From: an uncultured Bacteroides sp.
GTDB taxonomy: Bacteria; Bacteroidota; Bacteroidia; Bacteroidales; Bacteroidaceae
Assembly (NCBI RefSeq): GCF_937912035.1
Contig: NZ_CALDPF010000002.1
Location: 1-64,000 of the forward strand
Length of the DNA stretch: 64,000 nt
Reading direction: 5' to 3'
Below are positions 8,238 through 17,755 of the stretch, piece after piece; within the stretch, counting starts at the first letter, position 1, and every line of letters starts with the position of its first letter. Position numbers and translations under genes: made by a program. The notes beneath the pieces were generated by a model, which saw nothing but the letters and a program-made list of their open reading frames with translations, did not search any database and had not been told where the DNA came from.

Positions 8238-10511
8238 TTAATCTATATCCGGAGCTGTGGTTCCCCATCCGGCAGGATGTTTGCCCATCTTAAGAACCAA
8301 GCGACCTCCTTTTACAATATCCTTATGACGTATATATGAATAGGGATAGTCCACTCCATCAAGAGTAGCAGAAACTATATATTTATTCTTAGCAGAAAAG
8401 CCTTCAGCTTTGATGGTAAAGGTTTTTCCATCGCCGACATTAATGGTAGTTTCCCTGATAAAAGGCGAATGAATAAGATAATAATCCTGACCGGCATTTG
8501 GATATAGTCCTATCATATGGAATACAAGCCATGACGACATAGCTCCCGAATCGTCATTTCCAGGCAGACCAACAGGACCGTCGTTGTAATGACGACAGAT
8601 TATATCACGCACGCAGTCGGATGTCTTGTCCGGACGGCCTATCCAGTGATACAGGCATGGGCTAAGGAATGAGGGCTCGTTATTCACATTGTAATATTCC
8701 TTACCGAAGAATGTATCAAGTCGCGAATCGAAAGCTTCGGCTCCGCCACACATTTCTATCAGTCCGTGCACATCGTGTGGAATGCTGAGAGAATATTCCC
8801 ATGATGTGGCCTCGTAGAAGAATGTGTCCCACCACGGGCAGTGCCATGGGGCTTCGGATGTGACGGGGGTGTAGCGGTATGTGGGTTTGCGTAACTCGGA
8901 ACGGCCGAACGGTATGTCGTCCAGCCAGCGGCCTTCTGCATCGCGCGGAAGTATGAATCCGCGGGCGCCGTCGTGCTCGTAATCGGAACGCCAGAGGTTC
9001 TTCCAGTTTGCCGACTGTCGTAGGTACTGCTCTGCAAGTTTGTCTTTGCCCAGTCCTTTGGCCACGAGGTAGATGGCATAGTCGCAATAGGAGTATTCCA
9101 CTGTGCGGTTTCCGGCGCGGGGTATTCCGTATGGGATATATCCCAGCTGAAGGTACGGGATGAGTCCGCCGCGGCCTTCGGCTTCCTCGTTTCCTCCGGG
9201 AGGGACTGTGGCATCTTTCAGCATTGCCTCTAGAGCCATCTCATAGTCTATTCCTTCAAGGCCTTTCACGAAGGCATCGGCAATGACTATCTCGGCGTTC
9301 GAGCCTCCCTGGGTGCGGCCGTTGCTGTTGCCGCTGCGGGCGTCGGGCATGTATCCGTCGCGACGGTAGATGTTGATGAGCGAACGGACTATATCGGCTT
9401 CACGCTGCGGATCGATAAGGGTGATGAGGGGTGTGGACGTGCGGTATGTGTCCCAGATGGCGTAGAAATCATCGTAATACGGTTCGGGATCGGACCATAG
9501 GGGGTTCTCGCCTGTGCGGTCGACTGGCATGAGCATGGTGTGGTACATACCGGTGTAGAACATGCGTCTGTACTCGTCGGAAGTATCGTCGGAAAGGGTT
9601 ATCCTGCCAAGCAGGTCGTTCCAGTCGGCCACGAGGCTTTCCCTTGTCTTGTCGAACGACCAATGTGGTATGTCGGAACGGACGTTCTGCTTAGCTTTAA
9701 GAGAACTGATAAACGAAATACCTATCTTTAAGTTCACAGTTGTGGCAGACGATGGGAAACGAAGCAAAACTCCTGTTTTCTCGGCAGAATCGTACTGTGA
9801 GTCATCGGTGGAGATGCAGCCAGACTTCCATGTGTAGGTGGTCTCGAAAGGGACATCAGTCTCGGCATAGAAATATACGGTATAAGCGCGTCCGTTGTTC
9901 CAGCCGCCGCGTATGCGCGAATAGCCGGAAAGGGAGTTGCCGGACTCGATACGGACTTCGGAGCCAACAAACTGCTGGGCTTCGCGGGCGTCAGGCACAG
10001 GGCTTTCACCGAGGAAGAATCCACAATCGACGAGCAGGGACTTGAGCGAATCGGTCGGATATGTGAATCTGTAGAACGAGGCGCGGCGCGATGTGGTTAT
10101 CTCCGTACGTATGCGCGAATTGACGAAACGGGTGTCGTAGTAGCCCAACTTTATGTTCTCATACTCGCGATAGTCGATATGGGAGATGCGGTCTATCCCG
10201 CTGCCAAAGGGCATGACGAGGATATTGCCGTACTTCGGACCGCCGCCGGTACCGCTGACGTGCACCTGGGCAAATCCGTCCACCCGCTCGGGCATGGGGA
10301 GCCATCCACTGTTGGGGGCACAAGTGCAGTCAGGCGAAGGTTTTACCATTCCGTAGGGAGCTGAAGGGCCGATAAACACGCGGCCAAGGCCTTCGGAGCC
10401 TATACGTGGGTCAACGTATGTGTCCGGACCGGCCTGTGCGTCTGCAGCCAGAGGGAGCAGAGACAGGGCCATTGAAATGAATGATTTTATGATTCTGTTG
10501 TGTCTGATCAT
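8238..10511 (-). CDS. GH92 exo-alpha-mannosidase
   Basis: Glycoside hydrolase family 92, 757 residues with a signal peptide ending near AQA at residue 27. GH92 enzymes are calcium-dependent inverting exo-alpha-mannosidases acting in the periplasm or at the cell surface. The GNDDSGAMSSW motif carries the general-base aspartates, and the N-terminal beta-sandwich starts with VDPRIGSEG. Linkage preference cannot be told. It is the second GH92 of the PUL and clearly distinct from the first, so the two probably act on different mannose linkages. Much of the gene (about 8850-10450) is markedly GC-richer than the rest of the window. Confidence 0.93.
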   Translation of the reverse strand: MIRHNRIIKSFISMALSLLPLAADAQAGPDTYVDPRIGSEGLGRVFIGPSAPYGMVKPSPDCTCAPNSGWLPMPERVDGFAQVHVSGTGGGPKYGNILVMPFGSGIDRISHIDYREYENIKLGYYDTRFVNSRIRTEITTSRRASFYRFTYPTDSLKSLLVDCGFFLGESPVPDAREAQQFVGSEVRIESGNSLSGYSRIRGGWNNGRAYTVYFYAETDVPFETTYTWKSGCISTDDSQYDSAEKTGVLLRFPSSATTVNLKIGISFISSLKAKQNVRSDIPHWSFDKTRESLVADWNDLLGRITLSDDTSDEYRRMFYTGMYHTMLMPVDRTGENPLWSDPEPYYDDFYAIWDTYRTSTPLITLIDPQREADIVRSLINIYRRDGYMPDARSGNSNGRTQGGSNAEIVIADAFVKGLEGIDYEMALEAMLKDATVPPGGNEEAEGRGGLIPYLQLGYIPYGIPRAGNRTVEYSYCDYAIYLVAKGLGKDKLAEQYLRQSANWKNLWRSDYEHDGARGFILPRDAEGRWLDDIPFGRSELRKPTYRYTPVTSEAPWHCPWWDTFFYEATSWEYSLSIPHDVHGLIEMCGGAEAFDSRLDTFFGKEYYNVNNEPSFLSPCLYHWIGRPDKTSDCVRDIICRHYNDGPVGLPGNDDSGAMSSWLVFHMIGLYPNAGQDYYLIHSPFIRETTINVGDGKTFTIKAEGFSAKNKYIVSATLDGVDYPYSYIRHKDIVKGGRLVLKMGKHPAGWGTTAPDID

Positions 10512-10532
10512 GGCGTAATTTTTTATGGATTA

Positions 10533-11906
10533 TCAGTTTCTGAATTTATATCCGGACATAGAGCAGTCCGTGTTGACATCGCAGTTCCTGATGGTGACGT
10601 CCGACGCGCGGTCTATATAGAAGGCGTATTCCTTGCCGCGGACATATCCTTCGCCGTCGCACGGACGCTTGTCGTAAATGGCACCGGGATAGTCTGTCAC
10701 TCTTCGCAAATCTATATCTACCTCGCTGAATGTTATGCGGCTCACCTTATCGGGAGTATCTCCGCCCACGAACGCTCCGTTCTCGCTGGTGCAGCGGATA
10801 TTATGGAAACGGATATCACTTACATTTCCGCAGCGACCTTCTGTAGCCCCCTTAGGGAAACGCCATCCGGCATCTTTGTGATTGCCTCTCGCACGCGGAT
10901 ATGATGTGACATAGATTGGCTCAGATTTTCCCCACCACACATCGGAGAAGAAACGGCAGTCTACTATCATATTCGAGAATATCACGTCTGTGACGGTTCC
11001 TTCGTCGCGGTTCTGGATGCCGATACCGCGATTGCTGTTGCGGATCACACAGTTGTCGAACACCACGCGGCGAATGCTGTCCACATTCTCCGAACCTATC
11101 TTGACGGCACACGAGCGAGACGTCATGATGCAGTTGGTCACAACCACGTCCTCGCACACTCCGTATTCTTCAAACTCGCGACGGTTCTTCAGGCAGATGC
11201 AGTCGTCGCCCGACTCGATGTAGCAGTTTGAGATGCGCACGTTCCTGGAATGGTCGATGTCTATGCCGTCGCCGTTACGGATTTTCAGATTGTTCAACAG
11301 TGAAATGCCGTCGATGGTGACATCATTGCACCCTACGAGGTGGACTGTCCAGTAAGCGCTGTTCCGAATGCTGATATCGCGGATAATCACTTTCTCGGCA
11401 TTGATGAGGGTGAGGACGTGCGGACGTGGGTCGAAATCGGTTACGGGCTTGAGCTCGTAGGAGTCATGAAGCTCGGCGCCCATGAATGCCACTCCGTTGC
11501 CATCTATTGTTCCCATACCTGTAAAGGATATGTTTTTCACGTCCTTGGCATAAAGCCACATCATTCCCTCGCCACGGTTCTCGCAAAAGGCACTGAGGGT
11601 GTATATGCTTTCAAGGGGATTTGCCAGGAGGCGTGACTCTGTCTCAAAATGATACTCGATGTTCGAGGCAAGGGAAAGTGGGCCGCTGAGGAATGTATAG
11701 CCTCGCGGGAACAGTACCTGTCCGCCACCCGCAGCGGCACACTCGTCAATAGCGCGCTGTATGGCTGCGGCATCATCGGTCTTGCCGTCGCCTGCGGCAC
11801 CGTAATCGCGTACGTTGTAAACTCTGCTATCTGTTCTGCTTCCGCCACACGATATCAGCAGGAAGAGAAACAGAAGATTCAATAATAAAGATGTCGTTTT
11901 TTTCAT
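10533..11906 (-). CDS. GH28-like lipoprotein glycoside hydrolase, non-canonical motifs
   Basis: Right-handed beta-helix protein of 457 residues with a lipoprotein signal (Cys20), so probably outer-membrane anchored. The GH28 catalytic region is present: NGDGIDID (211-218) and GDDCICLK (233-240). The usual polygalacturonase HG motif is replaced by SCAVKIGS (265-272), and the RIK motif by NRGIGIQ (292-298). GH28 enzymes hydrolyse alpha-linked galacturonic acid or related residues by inversion. The changed motifs suggest another alpha-uronide or sugar, or an exo mode. It lies 21 bases upstream of GH92 in the same operon. Confidence 0.85.
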   Translation of the reverse strand: MKKTTSLLLNLLFLFLLISCGGSRTDSRVYNVRDYGAAGDGKTDDAAAIQRAIDECAAAGGGQVLFPRGYTFLSGPLSLASNIEYHFETESRLLANPLESIYTLSAFCENRGEGMMWLYAKDVKNISFTGMGTIDGNGVAFMGAELHDSYELKPVTDFDPRPHVLTLINAEKVIIRDISIRNSAYWTVHLVGCNDVTIDGISLLNNLKIRNGDGIDIDHSRNVRISNCYIESGDDCICLKNRREFEEYGVCEDVVVTNCIMTSRSCAVKIGSENVDSIRRVVFDNCVIRNSNRGIGIQNRDEGTVTDVIFSNMIVDCRFFSDVWWGKSEPIYVTSYPRARGNHKDAGWRFPKGATEGRCGNVSDIRFHNIRCTSENGAFVGGDTPDKVSRITFSEVDIDLRRVTDYPGAIYDKRPCDGEGYVRGKEYAFYIDRASDVTIRNCDVNTDCSMSGYKFRN

Positions 11907-11998
11907 GATATTTTGTTTTTTTAGTTGCAGGGTTATTTATTGCGTATTTTTGCGGCATTATTTAATTGCGGTGTTTTCACCTCTTCTTAATTCCGGAG

Positions 11999-13534
11999 CT
12001 ATCGTATCTGAAGGCAGGAGTTATCGCCCTCCTTCCAATTTACTATATCATATCTGAAGGCAGGGTATTTCCCGTTTGGAGCTTCGTCGCCATAGACGCG
12101 GACCAGCTCCAGTTCCGTCACTTTCCTGAAGAGATAAGCACTCTCCCACTCCTTTTCCGGTCGGTCTGTATTCCATTTCACGGAACAGTCGCGCATGGTC
12201 AGTCCGTCTACCCCATGAAAAAAGAATGCGTTACGCGAACGTTTGTCCACAGCCTCTTCCGGCTGCATCGTAAGATGGAAATCGCTGACGGTTATATTAC
12301 GGAGAGCCTCGTCGAAACCTTCCATACGCAGGCCGCTCTGGCTGTCGGCTATTACATTGCTGATTATTACGTCGCTTATACTTCCGGCAGGCCTGTCCGT
12401 CTTACCTCTTTTCTGGATTGTGAACCACAGAGGGTCTCCGTTTCCCCACCAGAAAGTGGCCTTGCGCCTTGTGCGGATAACAATATCGGAGAATATCACA
12501 CGACAGACATTTCCTCCATCGCGAACTATTATGTTCAGCCCCCTGTTGGCATCGTCGATAATGCAGTTTGTCATCACAATATTCTCGAAATCGCTGTGAG
12601 TCTCTGTCCCTATCTTGAACGCTGCCGACGAGGATGTGAGAATACAGTTGTTTATAGTGATATTTCTTACCGGCTTGGATACTCCGTCGTGCATGGTCGA
12701 TTTCAGACAGAGAGCATCGTCGCCAGTACGGATAACGCAATTACTTATCGTGACGTTGGTGCAGCCGTCTATGTCAAGACCGTCGGCATTCACTCCGTTG
12801 TTGCGGTCGGACTCTATGTATATGCCGTCTACCTTCACCCGGTCGCAGCCCTGGATATGGACGGACCAGAAGGAAGATTCTATCACTCTGATGCCTTCAA
12901 TCCTGACATTCTCGCAATCCACCATGCTGAGGGCTCCCACGTATGGAGGGACTTTACGGAATTTGGTGCGATAGTCGGCCCCGTATCTCTTGGCATTCTC
13001 TATCTCGCGGCCTGTTATTGAATCTGTGATATGAGTCTGAGGGGCTCTGATGTATTTCTCGCGTACGGCACGGCAGTGCAGCACTCCTCCCCCCGTGACA
13101 GAGACATTACGTGCGGACACTGCCAGCAGAAGGGTTTCCACTCCACCGGTATCTGCCGCTCCTGATGAACGTGTGAAGTTGGCATAATCGGCTGCATTCC
13201 TGCTTGAATAAACAGTTGCCCCGGACTGAAGATGAAGGGTTACATTGTCCTTAAGCAATATTGTGGTGCAAAGATACTCTCCAGGAGGAACGACAACTGT
13301 CCCGCCGCCCGAAGAAGCACACTGGTCTATCGCGCTGTTGAATGCTGCTGTAGAAAGCACGGCAGTATCGCCGACGGCACCAAAATCCCTCACGCTGACA
13401 GCACATAAATAAGCGTTACCGACAGCAGCTTCCGTATTTACGGTACGCGCATCAATGTATGCAACACCCATGCCGATTATGACATTAAACACTACAAGCA
13501 ATAGCCTGTTTCGCAAATTATTTTCTGCTTTCAT
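11999..13534 (-). CDS. GH28-like glycoside hydrolase (second copy)
   Basis: Second beta-helix GH28-like protein, 511 residues, with a signal peptide or N-terminal anchor (hydrophobic ~11-25). NADGLDID (249-256) and GDDALCLKS (271-279) carry the catalytic acids. As in its neighbour, the HG position reads SAAFKIGT and the RIK position NRGLNII. I start at ATG 13534; the frame could extend only two codons to a GTG at 13540. The two GH28 proteins are divergent, so this is not a recent duplication. They may act in sequence on two uronide or other linkages, or one may be exo and one endo. Confidence 0.85.
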   Translation of the reverse strand: MKAENNLRNRLLLVVFNVIIGMGVAYIDARTVNTEAAVGNAYLCAVSVRDFGAVGDTAVLSTAAFNSAIDQCASSGGGTVVVPPGEYLCTTILLKDNVTLHLQSGATVYSSRNAADYANFTRSSGAADTGGVETLLLAVSARNVSVTGGGVLHCRAVREKYIRAPQTHITDSITGREIENAKRYGADYRTKFRKVPPYVGALSMVDCENVRIEGIRVIESSFWSVHIQGCDRVKVDGIYIESDRNNGVNADGLDIDGCTNVTISNCVIRTGDDALCLKSTMHDGVSKPVRNITINNCILTSSSAAFKIGTETHSDFENIVMTNCIIDDANRGLNIIVRDGGNVCRVIFSDIVIRTRRKATFWWGNGDPLWFTIQKRGKTDRPAGSISDVIISNVIADSQSGLRMEGFDEALRNITVSDFHLTMQPEEAVDKRSRNAFFFHGVDGLTMRDCSVKWNTDRPEKEWESAYLFRKVTELELVRVYGDEAPNGKYPAFRYDIVNWKEGDNSCLQIR

Positions 13535-13573
13535 AGTCACTGTTCCGATAATGTTTTTATTTATCCATCAGAT

Positions 13574-15895
13574 TTACTTTTCCATCAGATTGGGAGGGCA
13601 ATCATTTATGTCAGTACCCCATCCGGTCGGAGTGTCTGTCATCTCAAATACCATCACTCCTCCCGAGATTATATCATCATGAGAGATATAGTTTGCGGTA
13701 TAATCCTTGCCGTTGAGCCGGACACTCTTGACGTAACGCTTCTCAGGAGATACTCCCGGAGCGGAAATTACAAAGATCTTGCCGTTTTCAAGACGGAACT
13801 CAACCTCCAGAAATGTAGGTGCGGAAAGAATATAATATTCACTGCCCGGACAGACAGGATAGAGCCCTATGGCCGCAAACATATACCATGCGGACATCTG
13901 ACCAGCATCATCATTACCAGACAGGCCGCCAGGAGCATCGATATATTCGGTGTCCATAATATGTCGCACCGCATCTACAGTTTTCCAGGGTTGACCGACA
14001 TAATTAAACATGAAAGCTATTTGATGGCAAGGCTCATTGCCGTGCCAGTATCTGTTCTCAGAGAACATGGAATCGAGTTTGGCTACAAAGGCTTCTTTTC
14101 CTCCAATAATGTCAATTAGGCCGTAAACATCGTGAGGAACATACCACGTATAGTGGCATGGAGCACCCTCGGTTATGAATTTTGTAAATTTGAAGGCGTT
14201 GTCATCGTTAAGGAATGTTCCGTCAAGATGACGTCCCTGGGCATAACCGGTGGCAGGATTGATTACGTTACGGTAATTCCCGGCTCTGCCGAGCAACTGA
14301 CCGGCATCCTCATCCTTTCCCAATTTCTTGGCTACAATAGAGAGAACATAATCATCATAGGCATATTCGAGGGTACGGGATACCTGCTCGCAGGTATGGA
14401 ATGCTTCCTTGACGGAATCTTCCAGAGGGATATATCCATAATCCATATATGATTTCAGGGCGCGTCTGCCGCATCCGTCAAGATATTCTTTTTCTGCAGG
14501 CCGGACAAAAGCGTTACGGCGCATAGCCTGATAGGCCTTTTCTATATCGAATCCACCGACACCCTTAATATATGCATCGCACAGGAGCGAGATACAATGG
14601 TCGCCTATCATGGCAGCTGTATAGCTGTTCCAGCACGGGAAAACAGGAAGCCATCCGCCCTGCTCGTATTTCAAGACTAGGGAATTCATCATCAGGCCTG
14701 CCCTGGAAGGAGAAATGATGTTCAGCATAGGATGCAGGGCGCGGTATGTGTCCCACACGCTGAAATCTTCGTAATACGTACCTCCGTCAGGGAGAGACAT
14801 TACAGGTTTTCCTTTTGCAAACGAAGGATATCTGCCGTCCACATCATTGAATGTCCTTGGAAGGAAGGAGGCTCTGTAGAACGCTCCGTAGAATTTGCGT
14901 TTCGACAATTCATCATCAGACCGTACGCTGATGACTGCAAGATGTTTCTCCCAGATGGAAGTGAGCTGCGAGCGGGTAGCGTCAAAATCCCAATGCGGAA
15001 TCTCTGCCTCAAGGTTTTTCACGGCGCCCTCGTTGCTGACAAAGGAAGAAGCGGCCTTGACGAGGACCTCTTCATCGGCCTCTACATCGAAACCGATATA
15101 CACGCCTATACCTTCTTTATTAGAGATGACGGTATTACCACGGAAAATGCTGTCGCCGCAGAAAGTACCGATATCTGTAATGTCCTTCTGATATTCTATC
15201 ACGAAATGTCCGTCGAATCCGGCATACTCGCCCCACCCCTGATAAATGCGGTGGACAGGGTTGTATCCGTAAATCCTTTTACTAAGGGTGTCGACGGCTA
15301 TGTATCCCAGCCCCTCATCGCTGTTAGGATTGACCACAATATAGGCTTTTCCGGCATTGCGGTACGTAAATCTGAAAATGGCGGACCTGGAGCGCGATGT
15401 AAGCTCTGCCAGGACTGATTCCTCAGGCAAATCCACCGAATAATAAGCCGGAGAGGCAATCTCGGTATCGTGCAAGAAAGGAGTGGCTCTTTTCTCCGGA
15501 CTACATCGAAGGCTGCCCGTAACAGTAGCCAGCGTCATAGAACCATAGTCCTGAGTACATCCCCCTACTATCCAATGAGAGTTTCTGAAACCCTGAAAAA
15601 GTGTGTCACGATAATAGTATGGAGATATACACTTAAGTTCTGTATCCTGAGTCTGCGGAGTCCAAGAGTTCATTCCGTTCGGTTCCAGCACGGCTGGTAA
15701 TGTCTGTCCATATTCCTCTGTATGCTTTCCGAAGACGCCAGCATTCCTGGTAACACTTGCGGCTGTACCAATTCTGGTGTCAATGTATGAAATGAGATTC
15801 AGCGTATCAGTCCTCCTGCTACTGCAGGAAACACTGAGTGCAACAAAGACAATACATAGAATAAATTTAATGAAGATATCCAATTGTGTTTTCAT
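13574..15895 (-). CDS. GH92 exo-alpha-mannosidase lipoprotein
   Basis: Glycoside hydrolase family 92, 773 residues. A lipoprotein signal (lipobox SVSC, Cys24) suggests an outer-membrane or periplasm-facing anchor. The family motif GLSGNDDAGQMSAW lies at ~670 and the N-terminal domain begins ISYIDTRIGT. An exo-acting alpha-mannosidase is expected, trimming mannose from the imported or surface-bound glycan. It is the first enzyme gene after susD, 174 bases downstream, and differs strongly from the GH92 at 8238-10511 in sequence and base composition. Confidence 0.93.
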   Translation of the reverse strand: MKTQLDIFIKFILCIVFVALSVSCSSRRTDTLNLISYIDTRIGTAASVTRNAGVFGKHTEEYGQTLPAVLEPNGMNSWTPQTQDTELKCISPYYYRDTLFQGFRNSHWIVGGCTQDYGSMTLATVTGSLRCSPEKRATPFLHDTEIASPAYYSVDLPEESVLAELTSRSRSAIFRFTYRNAGKAYIVVNPNSDEGLGYIAVDTLSKRIYGYNPVHRIYQGWGEYAGFDGHFVIEYQKDITDIGTFCGDSIFRGNTVISNKEGIGVYIGFDVEADEEVLVKAASSFVSNEGAVKNLEAEIPHWDFDATRSQLTSIWEKHLAVISVRSDDELSKRKFYGAFYRASFLPRTFNDVDGRYPSFAKGKPVMSLPDGGTYYEDFSVWDTYRALHPMLNIISPSRAGLMMNSLVLKYEQGGWLPVFPCWNSYTAAMIGDHCISLLCDAYIKGVGGFDIEKAYQAMRRNAFVRPAEKEYLDGCGRRALKSYMDYGYIPLEDSVKEAFHTCEQVSRTLEYAYDDYVLSIVAKKLGKDEDAGQLLGRAGNYRNVINPATGYAQGRHLDGTFLNDDNAFKFTKFITEGAPCHYTWYVPHDVYGLIDIIGGKEAFVAKLDSMFSENRYWHGNEPCHQIAFMFNYVGQPWKTVDAVRHIMDTEYIDAPGGLSGNDDAGQMSAWYMFAAIGLYPVCPGSEYYILSAPTFLEVEFRLENGKIFVISAPGVSPEKRYVKSVRLNGKDYTANYISHDDIISGGVMVFEMTDTPTGWGTDINDCPPNLMEK

Positions 15896-16069
15896 GAATT
15901 AAAAATTAATTAAGGTTATTTGGTTATTAAATCATTTGTATATGGTTGTTCTATTGAAAACTATTGCACAAAAATATCAGATATTTCCATGAAAAGTAAC
16001 AAAGGATACATGAATAACTATATAAGTTACAGGCGGTGATCACTCCCCCACCTGTAACCAATATTAAGA

Positions 16070-17731
16070 TTAATAACCCGGATTCTGTTTCCAGTTAGTG
16101 TTATTGTTCAATACATCAATACTCAAAGGCCACAAACGGTATTGAGGATTCGAAGCATCAGGATTGAAATCGTACTTGAAGCCCCAGTCGCGTTCGAAAT
16201 CACCGAAACGGATCAAGTCGTTACGACGCCAGTGTTCATCCAAGAACTCACGGCCACGTTCGTCCAGGATATCTTGCAATGTAGGTGCAGAAGTCAACAA
16301 CGGAGCATTGACATATTTACGGATTTGATTGAACAGACTCATAGGAGTATCGCCCAATGTAGCTTCACCGCCACGGGTAATAGCCTCGCACTTCATAAGA
16401 ATGATGTCGGCATAACGAAATATAGGCACGTCGTTATCCTGGTTACGGCCATATACGTTATAATCGTTGATATCAGGGAAGAACTTGATTGAGCGGTACC
16501 CCTGTGTCCAGCCACTTAATGTAGCGCCGCAGTTAAGGTCAGCATCAGGAACAACAGGAGGATTTGCATTAGGATCACTCTTTAGCGTAATGGATTTTGT
16601 AAACGTTACATTTTCCCCGCCATAGGTGTTACGCACTGTTGTAGGCATACCTGTCGCATTATCATACTGATAGACATCAAATGTAGCCATTCCGATATTC
16701 TCACCTGTACTACCGGCTATCACGTCATTACGGCGGTCGCCAGGCAAGCAGAACAATTCAACGAACTCAGGAGTCAGTGTCATGTTTCCACCTACAGAGT
16801 TTGTCATCTCGATGCTGTAGAAACCGTTACTGTTCTGACCACGACGCCATGTGCGGAAACGTGCGTATGTCATACCCTGTGCTGTCACGGCATCAAATGG
16901 AATTGCATAGATAAAGTCTCTGATATGCCAACCGTTAGTGTACATGAACTTAGTTTTGTAATCATCAGTCAAATCGAATTTGCCGGATTGTATGACACGG
17001 TCGCAAGCAGCAATACAGTCATTAAGCTTTTCGTTGGCAGCATTAGGATCCCATGAAGAGCTAGTAACATCCTTGGTATAGACATTCCAGTTTATATACA
17101 GTTTTGCAAGCAATGCATCAATCATCCACTGTGTGGGTTTTCCGTAAGTAGAAGCGTTTACTTCAGCCGTACATTTGTCGCGCACAGCAAGCAACTCCGA
17201 TTCAATCCATCTGGCAACATCGGCACGTGGCGAACGGTCGATTTTCTCGCCATCTTCCAGTTTATGGTCGATTATAGGAGTATCTCCCCAGTGTTCCATA
17301 AGCAGGAAAGTATAGAAAGCACGCATAGCTCTTACCGGAGCAGAAGCGTCAGCATCCTCACCACCGAAATCCACGATAATAGTATTACAGTTTGTGATAC
17401 CTGACTGTATATCGTTATAAACATTCAGCTGGTTTTTCGATGCGTCAGGATCTATCATGTGAAGCGAGAAGTTGGCCATGTCTCGTCCGTTAAGGTAGTC
17501 CGTATCAAAGCTGACAGCAGTATATTCATCCGAGTTACATGAAACACCTTCATCGTAACGTCTTCCCAAGGCGCCACGGAAAGCGTAGTACGCATTGTTT
17601 GTCTTAGCCTCAAGAGCGATTTCCGAGTTAGGATATTCTGTGTATTGAGACTTTATGTCTACATCAAGGTCTGTACATCCAGCAATGGTAAATCCCAGCA
17701 GAGTACCAGAAAGAATATATCTTGTTTTCAT
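16070..17731 (-). CDS. susD: SusD/RagB-type glycan-binding lipoprotein
   Basis: Surface lipoprotein of 553 residues (lipobox ending in Cys19). It has the SusD-like N-terminal pattern, helical TPR-type segments and a C-terminal region ending in NTNWKQNPGY, typical of SusD/RagB proteins. It caps the SusC barrel and binds the target glycan before import. The start codon lies 24 bases downstream of the susC stop, the usual susCD pairing. The ligand cannot be deduced from sequence. Confidence 0.95.
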   Translation of the reverse strand: MKTRYILSGTLLGFTIAGCTDLDVDIKSQYTEYPNSEIALEAKTNNAYYAFRGALGRRYDEGVSCNSDEYTAVSFDTDYLNGRDMANFSLHMIDPDASKNQLNVYNDIQSGITNCNTIIVDFGGEDADASAPVRAMRAFYTFLLMEHWGDTPIIDHKLEDGEKIDRSPRADVARWIESELLAVRDKCTAEVNASTYGKPTQWMIDALLAKLYINWNVYTKDVTSSSWDPNAANEKLNDCIAACDRVIQSGKFDLTDDYKTKFMYTNGWHIRDFIYAIPFDAVTAQGMTYARFRTWRRGQNSNGFYSIEMTNSVGGNMTLTPEFVELFCLPGDRRNDVIAGSTGENIGMATFDVYQYDNATGMPTTVRNTYGGENVTFTKSITLKSDPNANPPVVPDADLNCGATLSGWTQGYRSIKFFPDINDYNVYGRNQDNDVPIFRYADIILMKCEAITRGGEATLGDTPMSLFNQIRKYVNAPLLTSAPTLQDILDERGREFLDEHWRRNDLIRFGDFERDWGFKYDFNPDASNPQYRLWPLSIDVLNNNTNWKQNPGY

Positions 17732-17755
17732 AATTTTTTCTCCAATGTTAATAGG

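Noticed and set aside
11966..13021. 351-residue + strand frame opposite the GH28 gene
   Set aside because: A shadow of the GC-rich GH28 coding strand; no domain, no ribosome binding site, and the minus frame has clear GH28 motifs.
14732..15418. 228-residue + strand frame opposite the first GH92
   Set aside because: Antisense shadow of GH92; composition is explained by the minus-strand codons.
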